Part shown: one piece after another, positions 35,350-41,267 of the stretch
How the letters are laid out: each line of letters opens with the position of its first letter
How positions within the stretch are numbered: position 1 is the stretch's first letter
NCBI GenBank assembly: GCA_030154085.1
Contig: JASKKR010000018.1
Coordinates: 1 to 41,267 of the forward strand
DNA from: Candidatus Cloacimonadota bacterium
Lineage (GTDB): Bacteria; Cloacimonadota; Cloacimonadia; Cloacimonadales; Cloacimonadaceae
Reading direction: 5' to 3'
DNA length: 41,267 nucleotides
Notes under the pieces: generated by a model
Told to the model about the DNA's origin: nothing
The model's database searches: none
What the model saw: only the letters and a program-made list of their open reading frames with translations
Position numbers and translations under genes: made by a program

Positions 35350-37964
35350 TAGAGTTTCTTTGCTACCTCTTGTTCTATACAGGCTTCGATCACGTCGCCT
35401 TCTTTAATGTCTGCATAGTTTTTGAAGGTCATACCGCATTCGGATCCGGCACGCACTTCTTTTACATCGTTGGCATAGTGTTTCAGTGAACTTAGGCTAT
35501 CTTCCGCGATCAAAACATCATTGCGATAGATCCGCACAAGGCAGTTGCTTTGGATGCTTCCGCGATCCACCTGACAACCGGCGATAGTGCCGATCTTTTT
35601 AACTTTGAAGACCTGTTTGACTGTAGCCGAGCCGATGCTCTGCTCTTCAATAGTTGGTGCCAACATCCCCTCTAAGGCATGCTTGATATCATCGATGGCA
35701 TCATAGATCACTCGATATAGTTTGATTTCCACGCCTTCTTCTTCGGCAAGGCGACGAGCCTGTTGTCCAGCGCGAACATGGAAGCCCAAAATGATGGCAT
35801 CACTTGCCGCTGCCAGACTGACATCGGCTTCACTGATTCCACCCACACTCTTATGGATGATGTTTACGGAGACTTCGTCATTGGCAAGCTTTTGCAAACT
35901 ATCAGCAATCGCTTCGGCGGAGCCATCTGTGTCCGTCTTAAGGATCACATTTAGAGTGTTTATCTGTTCTTCTTTGATCCTGGCATAGATGTTTTGCAGG
36001 CTGGATTTATTGCGATATTTCTCTCGTTCCAAGCGAATCTGTTGACGCTCAGAAGAAATGCTGCGAGCGATCTTTTCATTGTCAACTTGATTCAATATGT
36101 CCCCTGCCTTGGGAGTTCCAGAAAGACCATAGATCCGTGCCACATCGCTCGGACCTAGTTCTGTGACCTCCACTCCACGCTCATTTTCCATGCGGCGCAC
36201 TCTGCCGTTTACTGCTCCACACACGATGATGTCTCCCTTTTTAAGCGTTCCTTTTTGCATGAGGATAGTGGCAGCGGAGCCCATGCGCGAATCCATCTGG
36301 GATTCGATCACGATCGCCTCTGCCGGGACTTGGCGCTTAGCTTTTAAGTCTAACATCTCAGCAGTGAGGAGGATAATCTCGATCAAGTTCAAGATACCCT
36401 CGCCTGTCTTGGTAGAAGTTGCACACCATGGGACATCTCCACCATATTGTTCGAGGTACACACCTGTATCCAAAATCTCAGAAATGGTGCGTTCCACATT
36501 TGCTTCGGGCAGGTCGATCTTATTGATCGCGAAGATCAAAGACACTCCTGCCGCCTTAGCGTGATCGATAGCTTCCTTGGTCTGCGGTTTGACACCTTCC
36601 GCAGCAGATACCACGATCACCGCTATGTCCGTCACATTCGCTCCTCGGGCACGCATAGCCGTGAAAGCTTCATGCCCAGGAGTATCAAGGAAGGTGATCT
36701 TATGCTTATTTATTTCTATCTGATAGGCACCAATATGTTGGGTGATGCCTCCAGATTCACCAGCTACTATGTTTTCATTACGAATATAATCCAAAATAGA
36801 GGTTTTGCCATGATCAACATGACCCATAATGGTCACAACAGGTGGTCGTGGCTCTTCTGGAACGTCTTGATATTGCTCTTGTTTGAGTTCGATAATATCT
36901 GAGCCATATTCATCTTCAAAGCGAAAATCTACCTGAAATTCATCACATATCATCTCCAAAGAATCCCTATCCAGACGCTGGTTCATCGTGACCAATTGAC
37001 CCATCGTAAAGAACTTTGAGATGATCTCCGTAGCAGGTACATTCATGATTTTGGCAAGCTCGGAAACGGATGTAAATTCCCGGATTACAATCTCCTGTCC
37101 CTGGTCTTCCACAGACTGAGCTTCACGATGATATTTCTTGCGCTTAGCTGTTTTTTGCATCACCTTTTTTATGTTTCGGGAAATGGTGGCTTCGTCCACA
37201 TCATGTGTATCCAAGACTTTGGTTTTGGACTTTTTACTACTGGCAATCACAGCTTTTTTGTGTTTGCTCTTTTCGCCAAGATCATCATGAACAAGCTTGG
37301 CTTTGCCAAATTTCTTACCTGCTACCGGTTTGTCCAAGATCGGTGGCGGTGGCGGAGGCGGAGGCGGTGTCGGAGCAGAAGTGCGCGGAGCTCTGCGGGG
37401 TCGTTCAGCTGGTTTTGGCTTGGCTTCTTTCTTCCTTGGAGGGGGAGTAGCCTGCTTATATGGCACCCGGATATCGAGCTTTTCTCTGTGTTTCTTCGCT
37501 TCTTCACGTGCCTTTTCAAGTTGTTCTTCGGCAAATGAGAGATTTTTATCGTTATTCTCAGCACTTGGATTTTCCTCAGGCTGAGTTGCAATTGTTTCTT
37601 TCTTGGTTTTAACTTTGCTTGGTTTGGTAGTTATATCTTCTTTTTCCTTATCGGGGGTTGATTCCGGGATTACTTCTTCTGTATCTGGCTTTTTAACTGG
37701 ACCCTTCTCGGATGCCTTTTCTGCGCTTTTAGCTTCAGATTTCCTAGCTTGCTGGCGCATTTCAATCAATTTCTTGCGATCTTTCTCCGCTCTTTTTTCG
37801 GCATCAATCTGTTCGTTGTATTTTTCCCGAATCTTATCTGCCACTTCTTCGTCCACGAAGCTCATGTGGCTTTTGATTGCTACTCCCAGATCGGTAAGAT
37901 GCTTTTTTAAGGCCATTGTACTGATCTTGAGTTCCTTGGCTAATTCATGTACGCGTATTTGCAA
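35349..37964 (-). CDS. infB: translation initiation factor IF-2
   Basis: 871 residues if it starts at TTG 37964, which has GGAGG four bases upstream and gives the usual [12 protein letters not shown] opening; the frame reaches TTG 37988 but without a ribosome site. Order: IF2_N domain (1-50); a charged Lys/Glu linker with nine consecutive Pro near 200-208; a second IF2_N ([20 protein letters not shown]); and the GTPase, with G1 [15 protein letters not shown]2 [11 protein letters not shown]3 DTPGHEAF and G4 NKID. The C-terminal domains bind initiator tRNA. The spacing to ylxQ upstream is 11 bases. Confidence 0.97.
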   Translation of the reverse strand: MQIRVHELAKELKISTMALKKHLTDLGVAIKSHMSFVDEEVADKIREKYNEQIDAEKRAEKDRKKLIEMRQQARKSEAKSAEKASEKGPVKKPDTEEVIPESTPDKEKEDITTKPSKVKTKKETIATQPEENPSAENNDKNLSFAEEQLEKAREEAKKHREKLDIRVPYKQATPPPRKKEAKPKPAERPRRAPRTSAPTPPPPPPPPPILDKPVAGKKFGKAKLVHDDLGEKSKHKKAVIASSKKSKTKVLDTHDVDEATISRNIKKVMQKTAKRKKYHREAQSVEDQGQEIVIREFTSVSELAKIMNVPATEIISKFFTMGQLVTMNQRLDRDSLEMICDEFQVDFRFEDEYGSDIIELKQEQYQDVPEEPRPPVVTIMGHVDHGKTSILDYIRNENIVAGESGGITQHIGAYQIEINKHKITFLDTPGHEAFTAMRARGANVTDIAVIVVSAAEGVKPQTKEAIDHAKAAGVSLIFAINKIDLPEANVERTISEILDTGVYLEQYGGDVPWCATSTKTGEGILNLIEIILLTAEMLDLKAKRQVPAEAIVIESQMDSRMGSAATILMQKGTLKKGDIIVCGAVNGRVRRMENERGVEVTELGPSDVARIYGLSGTPKAGDILNQVDNEKIARSISSERQQIRLEREKYRNKSSLQNIYARIKEEQINTLNVILKTDTDGSAEAIADSLQKLANDEVSVNIIHKSVGGISEADVSLAAASDAIILGFHVRAGQQARRLAEEEGVEIKLYRVIYDAIDDIKHALEGMLAPTIEEQSIGSATVKQVFKVKKIGTIAGCQVDRGSIQSNCLVRIYRNDVLIAEDSLSSLKHYANDVKEVRAGSECGMTFKNYADIKEGDVIEACIEQEVAKKL

Positions 37965-37975
37965 GGTTCCTCCAC

Positions 37976-38296
37976 TCACGACTGCCAATATTCAAATATT
38001 TTGGCAGCAAAATTTTTGTCGCTGATCCCAAACACGCCAGTCTTAGGTAATCCCAGGGCAGTGCTTAGCTCGATCTGTTCTCCAAAAGTGATCACGGGAA
38101 GCTTTTGCGAATATGCTCTGGCTGCATTAATCACTTTTTTGATGGTGCGATCGGAGCTATCGGCAGCGATCACGATCAAATGTATATGTTTGCGATGCAA
38201 TCCCCGCATACATGCGTCGATTCCCGCTTCCAGTTTCCCAGCTTTGCGGGCAAATTGCATCAAATTCAATATTTTGGGAGCATTCTCAGGGTTCAT
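37976..38296 (-). CDS. ribosomal protein L7Ae-like RNA-binding protein (YlxQ)
   Basis: 106 residues. The L7Ae/L30e fold is shown by LNLMQFARKAGKLEAGIDAC, HLIVIAADSSDRTIKKV, LPVITFGEQIELSTALG and TGVFGISDKNFA. YlxQ proteins bind kink-turn-like RNA, and the gene lies between ylxR and infB in many bacteria, as here. The start overlaps the ylxR stop (ATGA). The precise RNA target is unknown. Confidence 0.9.
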   Translation of the reverse strand: MNPENAPKILNLMQFARKAGKLEAGIDACMRGLHRKHIHLIVIAADSSDRTIKKVINAARAYSQKLPVITFGEQIELSTALGLPKTGVFGISDKNFAAKIFEYWQS

Positions 38297-38523
38297 GAGC
38301 GGCTCCCTTTATGTCTTTTCTTGCGCCATTTTGCTAAACCGGACACACAGTCCCACTTCTGGCAGACATACTGCTTTCTTGCGGGCAGTCTGCGGGCGGG
38401 GTCAAAGGCGATTCCGCTGGGTAGCATGACAAAACTGAGCAGCTCACTCTGAGCGCTTTTCCTCTTGCACACCACGCAGGTGCGGATCGGGATGTGACCA
38501 GCTTTGCTATTCATATTTGGCAT
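38293..38523 (-). CDS. YlxR family (DUF448) RNA-binding protein
   Basis: 76 residues. It carries IPIRTCVVCKRKSAQSELLS, the R-x-C-x-x-C core of YlxR, then FDPARRLPARKQYVCQKWDC and a basic tail (KWRKKRHKG). The usual 'GRGAYVC' segment is altered to ARKQYVC. In Bacillus and others YlxR binds RNA or RNase P and sits between nusA and the L7Ae gene. The ATG shares its last base-pair step with the nusA stop (TAATG-type junction). A second in-frame ATG three codons in is possible. Confidence 0.9.
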   Translation of the reverse strand: MPNMNSKAGHIPIRTCVVCKRKSAQSELLSFVMLPSGIAFDPARRLPARKQYVCQKWDCVSGLAKWRKKRHKGSRS

Positions 38524-39761
38524 TAGAAATACTTTGCAGATTCCTTGAGCTTTTCGGCGGTCTTGGCACCAAGACCTTCCAGCGCAGATAGTTCATTCAC
38601 AGATGCCTGGAATATATCTTGAACACTAGTATATCCAGCGTTGCGGAGCACTTCTGCGATCTTGGGGGTGACCCCATCCAGCTCGCTTACATGGCTAATC
38701 GTCCGGCGCTCTTTAGCCATTTTTTCTTCAAATTCCAACGATGTATAAATGTCTATCTTCAATCCCGTTAGCTTGGCTGCAAGCTTGACATTTTTACCTT
38801 GTTTACCGATAGCGGTGACCTTATCGGCATCGTCCACGATCACGCTGGCTGCTCGATTGCGTTCGATCACCACACGCTTAGCATTGGTGATACCAAGGGC
38901 ATTTGCAACCATCTGTTCGGGGTCATCACTATGCACGACGATATCGATCTTCTCACCATGCAATTCTTTGCTGATGCTATCGATTCGAGTCCCTTTAGGT
39001 CCCACACATTCGCTAATGGGGTCGATGTTCTCATCCAAAGCTTCCAGCTCGACTTTACTGCGGATCCCAGGCTCGCGCACAATCTTGCAGATGCGCATCT
39101 TATTATTGAAAATAGAGGGGATCTCAGCTTCAAAGAGCTTTTTGACAAACTCCGGATTCGTACGCGAGAGAATAACGGTTACCCCACGATTCCCATTGCG
39201 AATATTGGTAACATATGCCTTGATATTATCACCGACCCGGTAGTATTCGTTTTCGATCTGCTCATCAAGAGGGAGCAAAGCATCAGTATAACCGATATCG
39301 ACTCTATATCCGCCGTTGTTTTCATCTATGGATTTGATCTTTCCCGACACAATAGTATATTTCTGTTTGTCAAAGTCGTTCTGGATCTTTTCATCTTCGA
39401 GACTGCGAATTCTGTCTTGGATCAAGCGCTGGGCAGTTTTGACCAATTTCGGTTCAAACTCATGCAGAGACATCTCTTTTTGAATATAGTCTCCCAATTT
39501 AGCTGCAGGATCGTAATTTGCCCGTGCTTCAGCAAGTGAGATCTCACCTAAACCGGTTTCGAGCTCAGTTACTAAGCATTTATAACGTACTTTAATGCCT
39601 TTGACGGCATCATCAATATAGACTTCCAACTCATTTTTTTCATCCAGTTTCTTGGACAAAGTGCTGGTGATGGCATCCACGATGATCTCTTGGATCACCG
39701 CTCCGTCGAGTTGTTTGAGTGAGGCAAGCTGCATCACTGCATCAAGAATATTAACGCTCAT
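38523..39761 (-). CDS. nusA: transcription termination/antitermination factor NusA
   Basis: 412 residues from ATG 39761, preceded by GAGG; the frame opens further upstream but that part overlaps rimP and lacks a site. Order: an RNA polymerase-binding N-terminal domain; S1 (YTIVSGKIKSIDENNGGYRV, about 130-200); KH1 (REPGIRSKVELEALDENIDP, ECVGPKGTRIDSI); KH2 (VTAIGKQGKNVKLAAKLTG); and a C-terminal helix-hairpin-helix repeat (VLRNAGYTSVQDIF, LGAKTAEKLKESAKYF). It regulates pausing, termination and antitermination. It overlaps rimP by 11 bases. The terminator in the operon leader would be a natural autoregulation point for NusA. Confidence 0.96.
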   Translation of the reverse strand: MSVNILDAVMQLASLKQLDGAVIQEIIVDAITSTLSKKLDEKNELEVYIDDAVKGIKVRYKCLVTELETGLGEISLAEARANYDPAAKLGDYIQKEMSLHEFEPKLVKTAQRLIQDRIRSLEDEKIQNDFDKQKYTIVSGKIKSIDENNGGYRVDIGYTDALLPLDEQIENEYYRVGDNIKAYVTNIRNGNRGVTVILSRTNPEFVKKLFEAEIPSIFNNKMRICKIVREPGIRSKVELEALDENIDPISECVGPKGTRIDSISKELHGEKIDIVVHSDDPEQMVANALGITNAKRVVIERNRAASVIVDDADKVTAIGKQGKNVKLAAKLTGLKIDIYTSLEFEEKMAKERRTISHVSELDGVTPKIAEVLRNAGYTSVQDIFQASVNELSALEGLGAKTAEKLKESAKYF

Positions 39762-40230
39762 TGTCTTTACCTCGGGGCAAGCCCAAATATACAGTTTTGG
39801 CACGCGATATCGCTTTGAGAGGAATCTCTATTCGTGCTCCACGATCATCCAAGACTACAGTGTCCTGATTGACTTCTTGCAGAGTTCCCATCACAGATCG
39901 TTTCTCTCCCGCATCATTATATTGGATAGCGACTTTTTCGGTGATTGCGCTCACCCAATGGCTCTTGAGCTTCAGCGGACGCTCCAAACCGGGAGATGAG
40001 ACTTCCAAAAAGTAGCGTTCTGGGATGAGATCGAAGGTTTCCAACTCTTCACTCAAAGCTCGACTAAAACGAGCACAATCATCCAGCGTGATCCCCCCTA
40101 TCTTGGTGAGATACACGATGATGATTCGACCTTTCCCGGACATCTTTTCATCGATGTCATAGACGGCTACCTGCATTTCTGCACAAATCTTTTTGGCGAT
40201 ATCCTCAATCTGTGTTCGGTAATATTGCAC
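39751..40230 (-). CDS. rimP: ribosome maturation factor RimP
   Basis: 159 residues if it starts at GTG 40230, with AGAGG five bases upstream. The frame extends to GTG 40281, adding 17 residues, but without a usable ribosome site; the shorter form also matches family length. Motifs: VQYYRTQIEDIAKKI, GRIIIVYLTKIGGITLDDC, YFLEVSSPGLERPLK (the hallmark SSPG-ERPL) and a C-terminal SH3-like domain. It is needed for 30S maturation and is the first gene of the rimP-nusA-infB operon. Confidence 0.93.
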   Translation of the reverse strand: MQYYRTQIEDIAKKICAEMQVAVYDIDEKMSGKGRIIIVYLTKIGGITLDDCARFSRALSEELETFDLIPERYFLEVSSPGLERPLKLKSHWVSAITEKVAIQYNDAGEKRSVMGTLQEVNQDTVVLDDRGARIEIPLKAISRAKTVYLGLPRGKDNER

Positions 40231-40361
40231 TTTTTCCTCTTTTTTTGCGATCGGGCCGCATTTATAATATCTATCTCCCACCCTGCGGCTCGAAATGCGA
40301 ACACTCTATACACTAGTCTGGCAAAATTGGTATTTGCAAAGCTTCATACCACTTTCGCATC

Positions 40362-40389
40362 AAAAAAAATAGCTAACCGAGGTAGCTAT
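40362..40389 (-). terminator. intrinsic terminator/attenuator in the rimP-nusA leader
   Basis: On the minus strand a perfect 7-bp stem ATAGCTA / TAGCTAT (plus-strand 40383-40389 with 40369-40375) closes a 7-base CCTCGGT loop and is followed by seven T (40368-40362). It sits between the likely promoter (40457-40484) and rimP (40230), about 80 bases into the transcript, so it would stop most messages unless antitermination occurs. Confidence 0.75.
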
Positions 40390-40423
40390 CAAGACCGCAA
40401 GCACGGGAACCATAACATCTTAG

Positions 40424-40444
40424 CTGCCAGTTTTGGCAGTTTTT
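40424..40444 (+). terminator. hairpin with T-tract on plus strand, leader hairpin on minus
   Basis: CTGCCA / TGGCAG (40424-40429 with 40434-40439) with a 4-base loop. On the plus strand it is followed by TTTTT, so it can end transcripts coming from the left. On the minus strand it falls just after the predicted start of the rimP operon, where it would form a 5'-terminal stem. Confidence 0.45.
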
Positions 40445-40456
40445 ATCATTTGAGTC

Positions 40457-40484
40457 AATATAAAATGTCTTGTGCTTATGTCAA
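40457..40484 (-). promoter_or_regulatory. promoter of the rimP-nusA-infB operon
   Basis: On the minus strand TTGACA (plus-strand 40484-40479), 16 bases, TATATT (40462-40457; five of six). It is the best promoter match in the window on this strand, about 230 bases before rimP, leaving a long structured leader. Confidence 0.6.
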
Positions 40485-40830
40485 GTAAAAAGATTGCAAG
40501 ATGCTTCTCTTCTGCTAACAAAGAGTTTCTGACAATCTAAATCCAATTTCGCTGCTATGCATGATAAGACTTTACCAAATAAATGTAATCGGCACCAAGC
40601 TATAGATATTATAAAAGTTCTCTCTCGTTGCTATATTCTTTTGACCTCACAACAGACTTCACATCGCTGTAACTCCTTCGTTTCTCGTTTCTTGCCCACT
40701 TCGCAAATGAGCGAGAAACGGGGGAGGCATGAAGTGTGCTTATAATTCAAGCACTTAGCTATAGATTTATGCTTTATATTTGAAGAAATAAAGGAGGGAT
40801 TTTGCGCATACTGTAATGATAAGTAACTGA
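40485..40830. other. gene-free stretch with one long hairpin
   Basis: No gene supported. It contains a 15-bp hairpin (arms 40673-40687 and 40712-40726, 24-base loop) with two G-U wobble pairs: CTCCTTCGTTTCTCG against CGAGAAACGGGGGAG. GGAGGCATGAAG occurs here (40723-40734) and again inside the IS remnant (40915-40926). Nothing else stands out. Confidence 0.5.
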
Positions 40831-40852
40831 TGAACCTGTCCCATTTTTTACA
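40831..40852. repeat. terminal inverted repeat of an IS3-family element
   Basis: TGAACCTGTCCCATTTTTTA reads inward from the left boundary, five bases beyond the end of the transposase frame. TGA/TGT-led ends with a CCC block and T-run are usual for IS3-family elements. The matching left repeat would be outside the window. Confidence 0.5.
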
Positions 40853-40856
40853 CCAC

Positions 40857-41138
40857 TCATAAAAAGACACGTTTGTTATCGACATCGTTTTCATAGTTTT
40901 CACAGTATTTAGCCGGAGGCATGAAGATAAGTTAGCCGTGGGGGCGATTATTATTATTGTAATCGACCTGCCATTTGCTTATCACGACTCTTGCTACAAT
41001 TGGATTTACACATGAGTATAAGTCAAGACATTCTTTTCTGAACTTTCCATTAAAGCTTTCTACAAAAGCATTCTGTTGCGGTTTTCCGGGGGTGACCCAA
41101 TCCGGGGTATAAGATGATAGGCGGTGTGCTTTAGCCAC
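40857..41138 (-). pseudogene. IS3-family transposase (OrfB), C-terminal remnant with in-frame stop
   Basis: The minus-strand frame reads PDWVTPGKPQQNAFVESFNG then KFRKECLDLY and QVDYNNNNRPHG, the end of the IS3 OrfB DDE domain with the catalytic Glu in NAFVESFNG. TAA at 40934-40932 interrupts it, but the same frame resumes at once and continues MPPAKYCENYENDVDNKRVF to TGA at 40859-40857, like a normal IS3 tail after RPHxSL. A TCA-to-TAA change would explain the stop. Upstream of PDWVT the frame enters the tandem array, so the first two DDE Asp residues and OrfA are absent here. Not functional as seen. Confidence 0.8.
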
Positions 41139-41267
41139 CGTATACCATGTGACCCGATTCTACAAATAAGATGATTTCCGGTGGACTTTAGTCACCGTAT
41201 ACCATTGTGACCCAATCCGGGGTATAAGATGATAGGCGGTGTGCTTTAGCCACCGTATACCATGTGA
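41092..41267. repeat. tandem array of 57-58-base hairpin units running off the window
   Basis: Unit A is 41092-41148 (57), B 41149-41206 (58) and C 41207-41263 (57), with the next unit's GTGA at the edge. A and C plus the following GTGA are identical over 61 bases; B differs at about a third of positions. Each has CGGTG-x-(G/A)CT-TT-AG(C/T)-CACCG, an 8-bp stem in which G-C in A/C becomes A-T in B. A/C also pair GGTATA with TATACC outside it. The unit includes the PDWVT-coding bases of the adjacent transposase. Confidence 0.8.

Noticed and set aside
35722-39999. Plus-strand open frames opposite infB, nusA and rimP (up to 246 residues)
   Set aside because: Antisense to genes with full family motifs; no independent signals.
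40281-40500. tRNA gene in the rimP leader (as initiator tRNA upstream of rimP in Escherichia coli)
   Set aside because: No cloverleaf, T-loop or CCA-like end could be built; the structure is a terminator.
40631-40903. Minus-strand open frame of 90 residues left of the IS transposase
   Set aside because: It is a shifted-frame reading of the transposase tail and inverted repeat continuing into the hairpin region.

Overview
The window reads as a chromosomal segment from an uncultured-type bacterium of the Fibrobacterota-Chlorobi-Bacteroidota (FCB) side of the tree, most likely Candidatus Cloacimonadota. This is an inference from the gene set: two GWxTD-domain proteins behind dnaE, a protein with a type IX secretion C-terminal signal, an ExbB/ExbD/ExbD/TonB locus with a giant TPR partner, and ordinary Shine-Dalgarno sites. 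No rRNA or tRNA gene was recognised, so the assignment cannot be tightened from here.

Left edge (1-8.6 kb) is accessory and broken. It opens with the 3' end of a gene resembling a polymorphic-toxin nuclease domain, followed by an ATGA-overlapping small acidic protein that could be its immunity partner, then a terminator and about 500 bases of gene-free motif-rich DNA. On the minus strand is a 1871-residue cyclic beta-1,2-glucan synthase that keeps its glycosyltransferase and glycoamylase-like (cyclisation) domains but stops near the start of its GH94 phosphorylase part. An 820-base gene-free stretch follows, with a hairpin typical of group II introns, a perfect 37-base direct repeat and a perfect 11-bp inverted repeat, and then a small outer-membrane beta-barrel gene.

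Middle (8.6-25.7 kb): dnaE overlaps two GWxTD genes in one plus-strand unit, converging on yraN. A YjbH-like outer-membrane protein comes next, then a compact envelope-energisation operon: a 1941-residue exported TPR protein, a 98-residue exported protein, ExbB, two different ExbD proteins and a TonB-like protein with a cytoplasmic FHA-like domain. This locus is the best candidate for an under-described system. One ExbD has Asn where the proton-carrying Asp normally sits, while the other keeps the Asp. The layout resembles the Agl/Glt trans-envelope machines of Myxococcus more than a simple TonB uptake system.

Right part (25.9-40.5 kb): priA on plus, then a long minus-strand housekeeping operon, rimP-nusA-ylxR-ylxQ(L7Ae)-infB-rbfA-nrnA-truB-ribF-[T9SS cargo]-yhaM-walJ, nearly all overlapping or touching. 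Its leader holds a good promoter, a small hairpin and a strong intrinsic terminator before rimP, suggesting premature termination or attenuation.

Right edge (40.8-41.27 kb) is the end of an IS3-family element: a terminal inverted repeat, a transposase C-terminus carrying an in-frame stop, and, where the rest of the transposase should be, a tandem array of 57-58-base units whose internal hairpin shows a compensatory base change. The array runs off the window.
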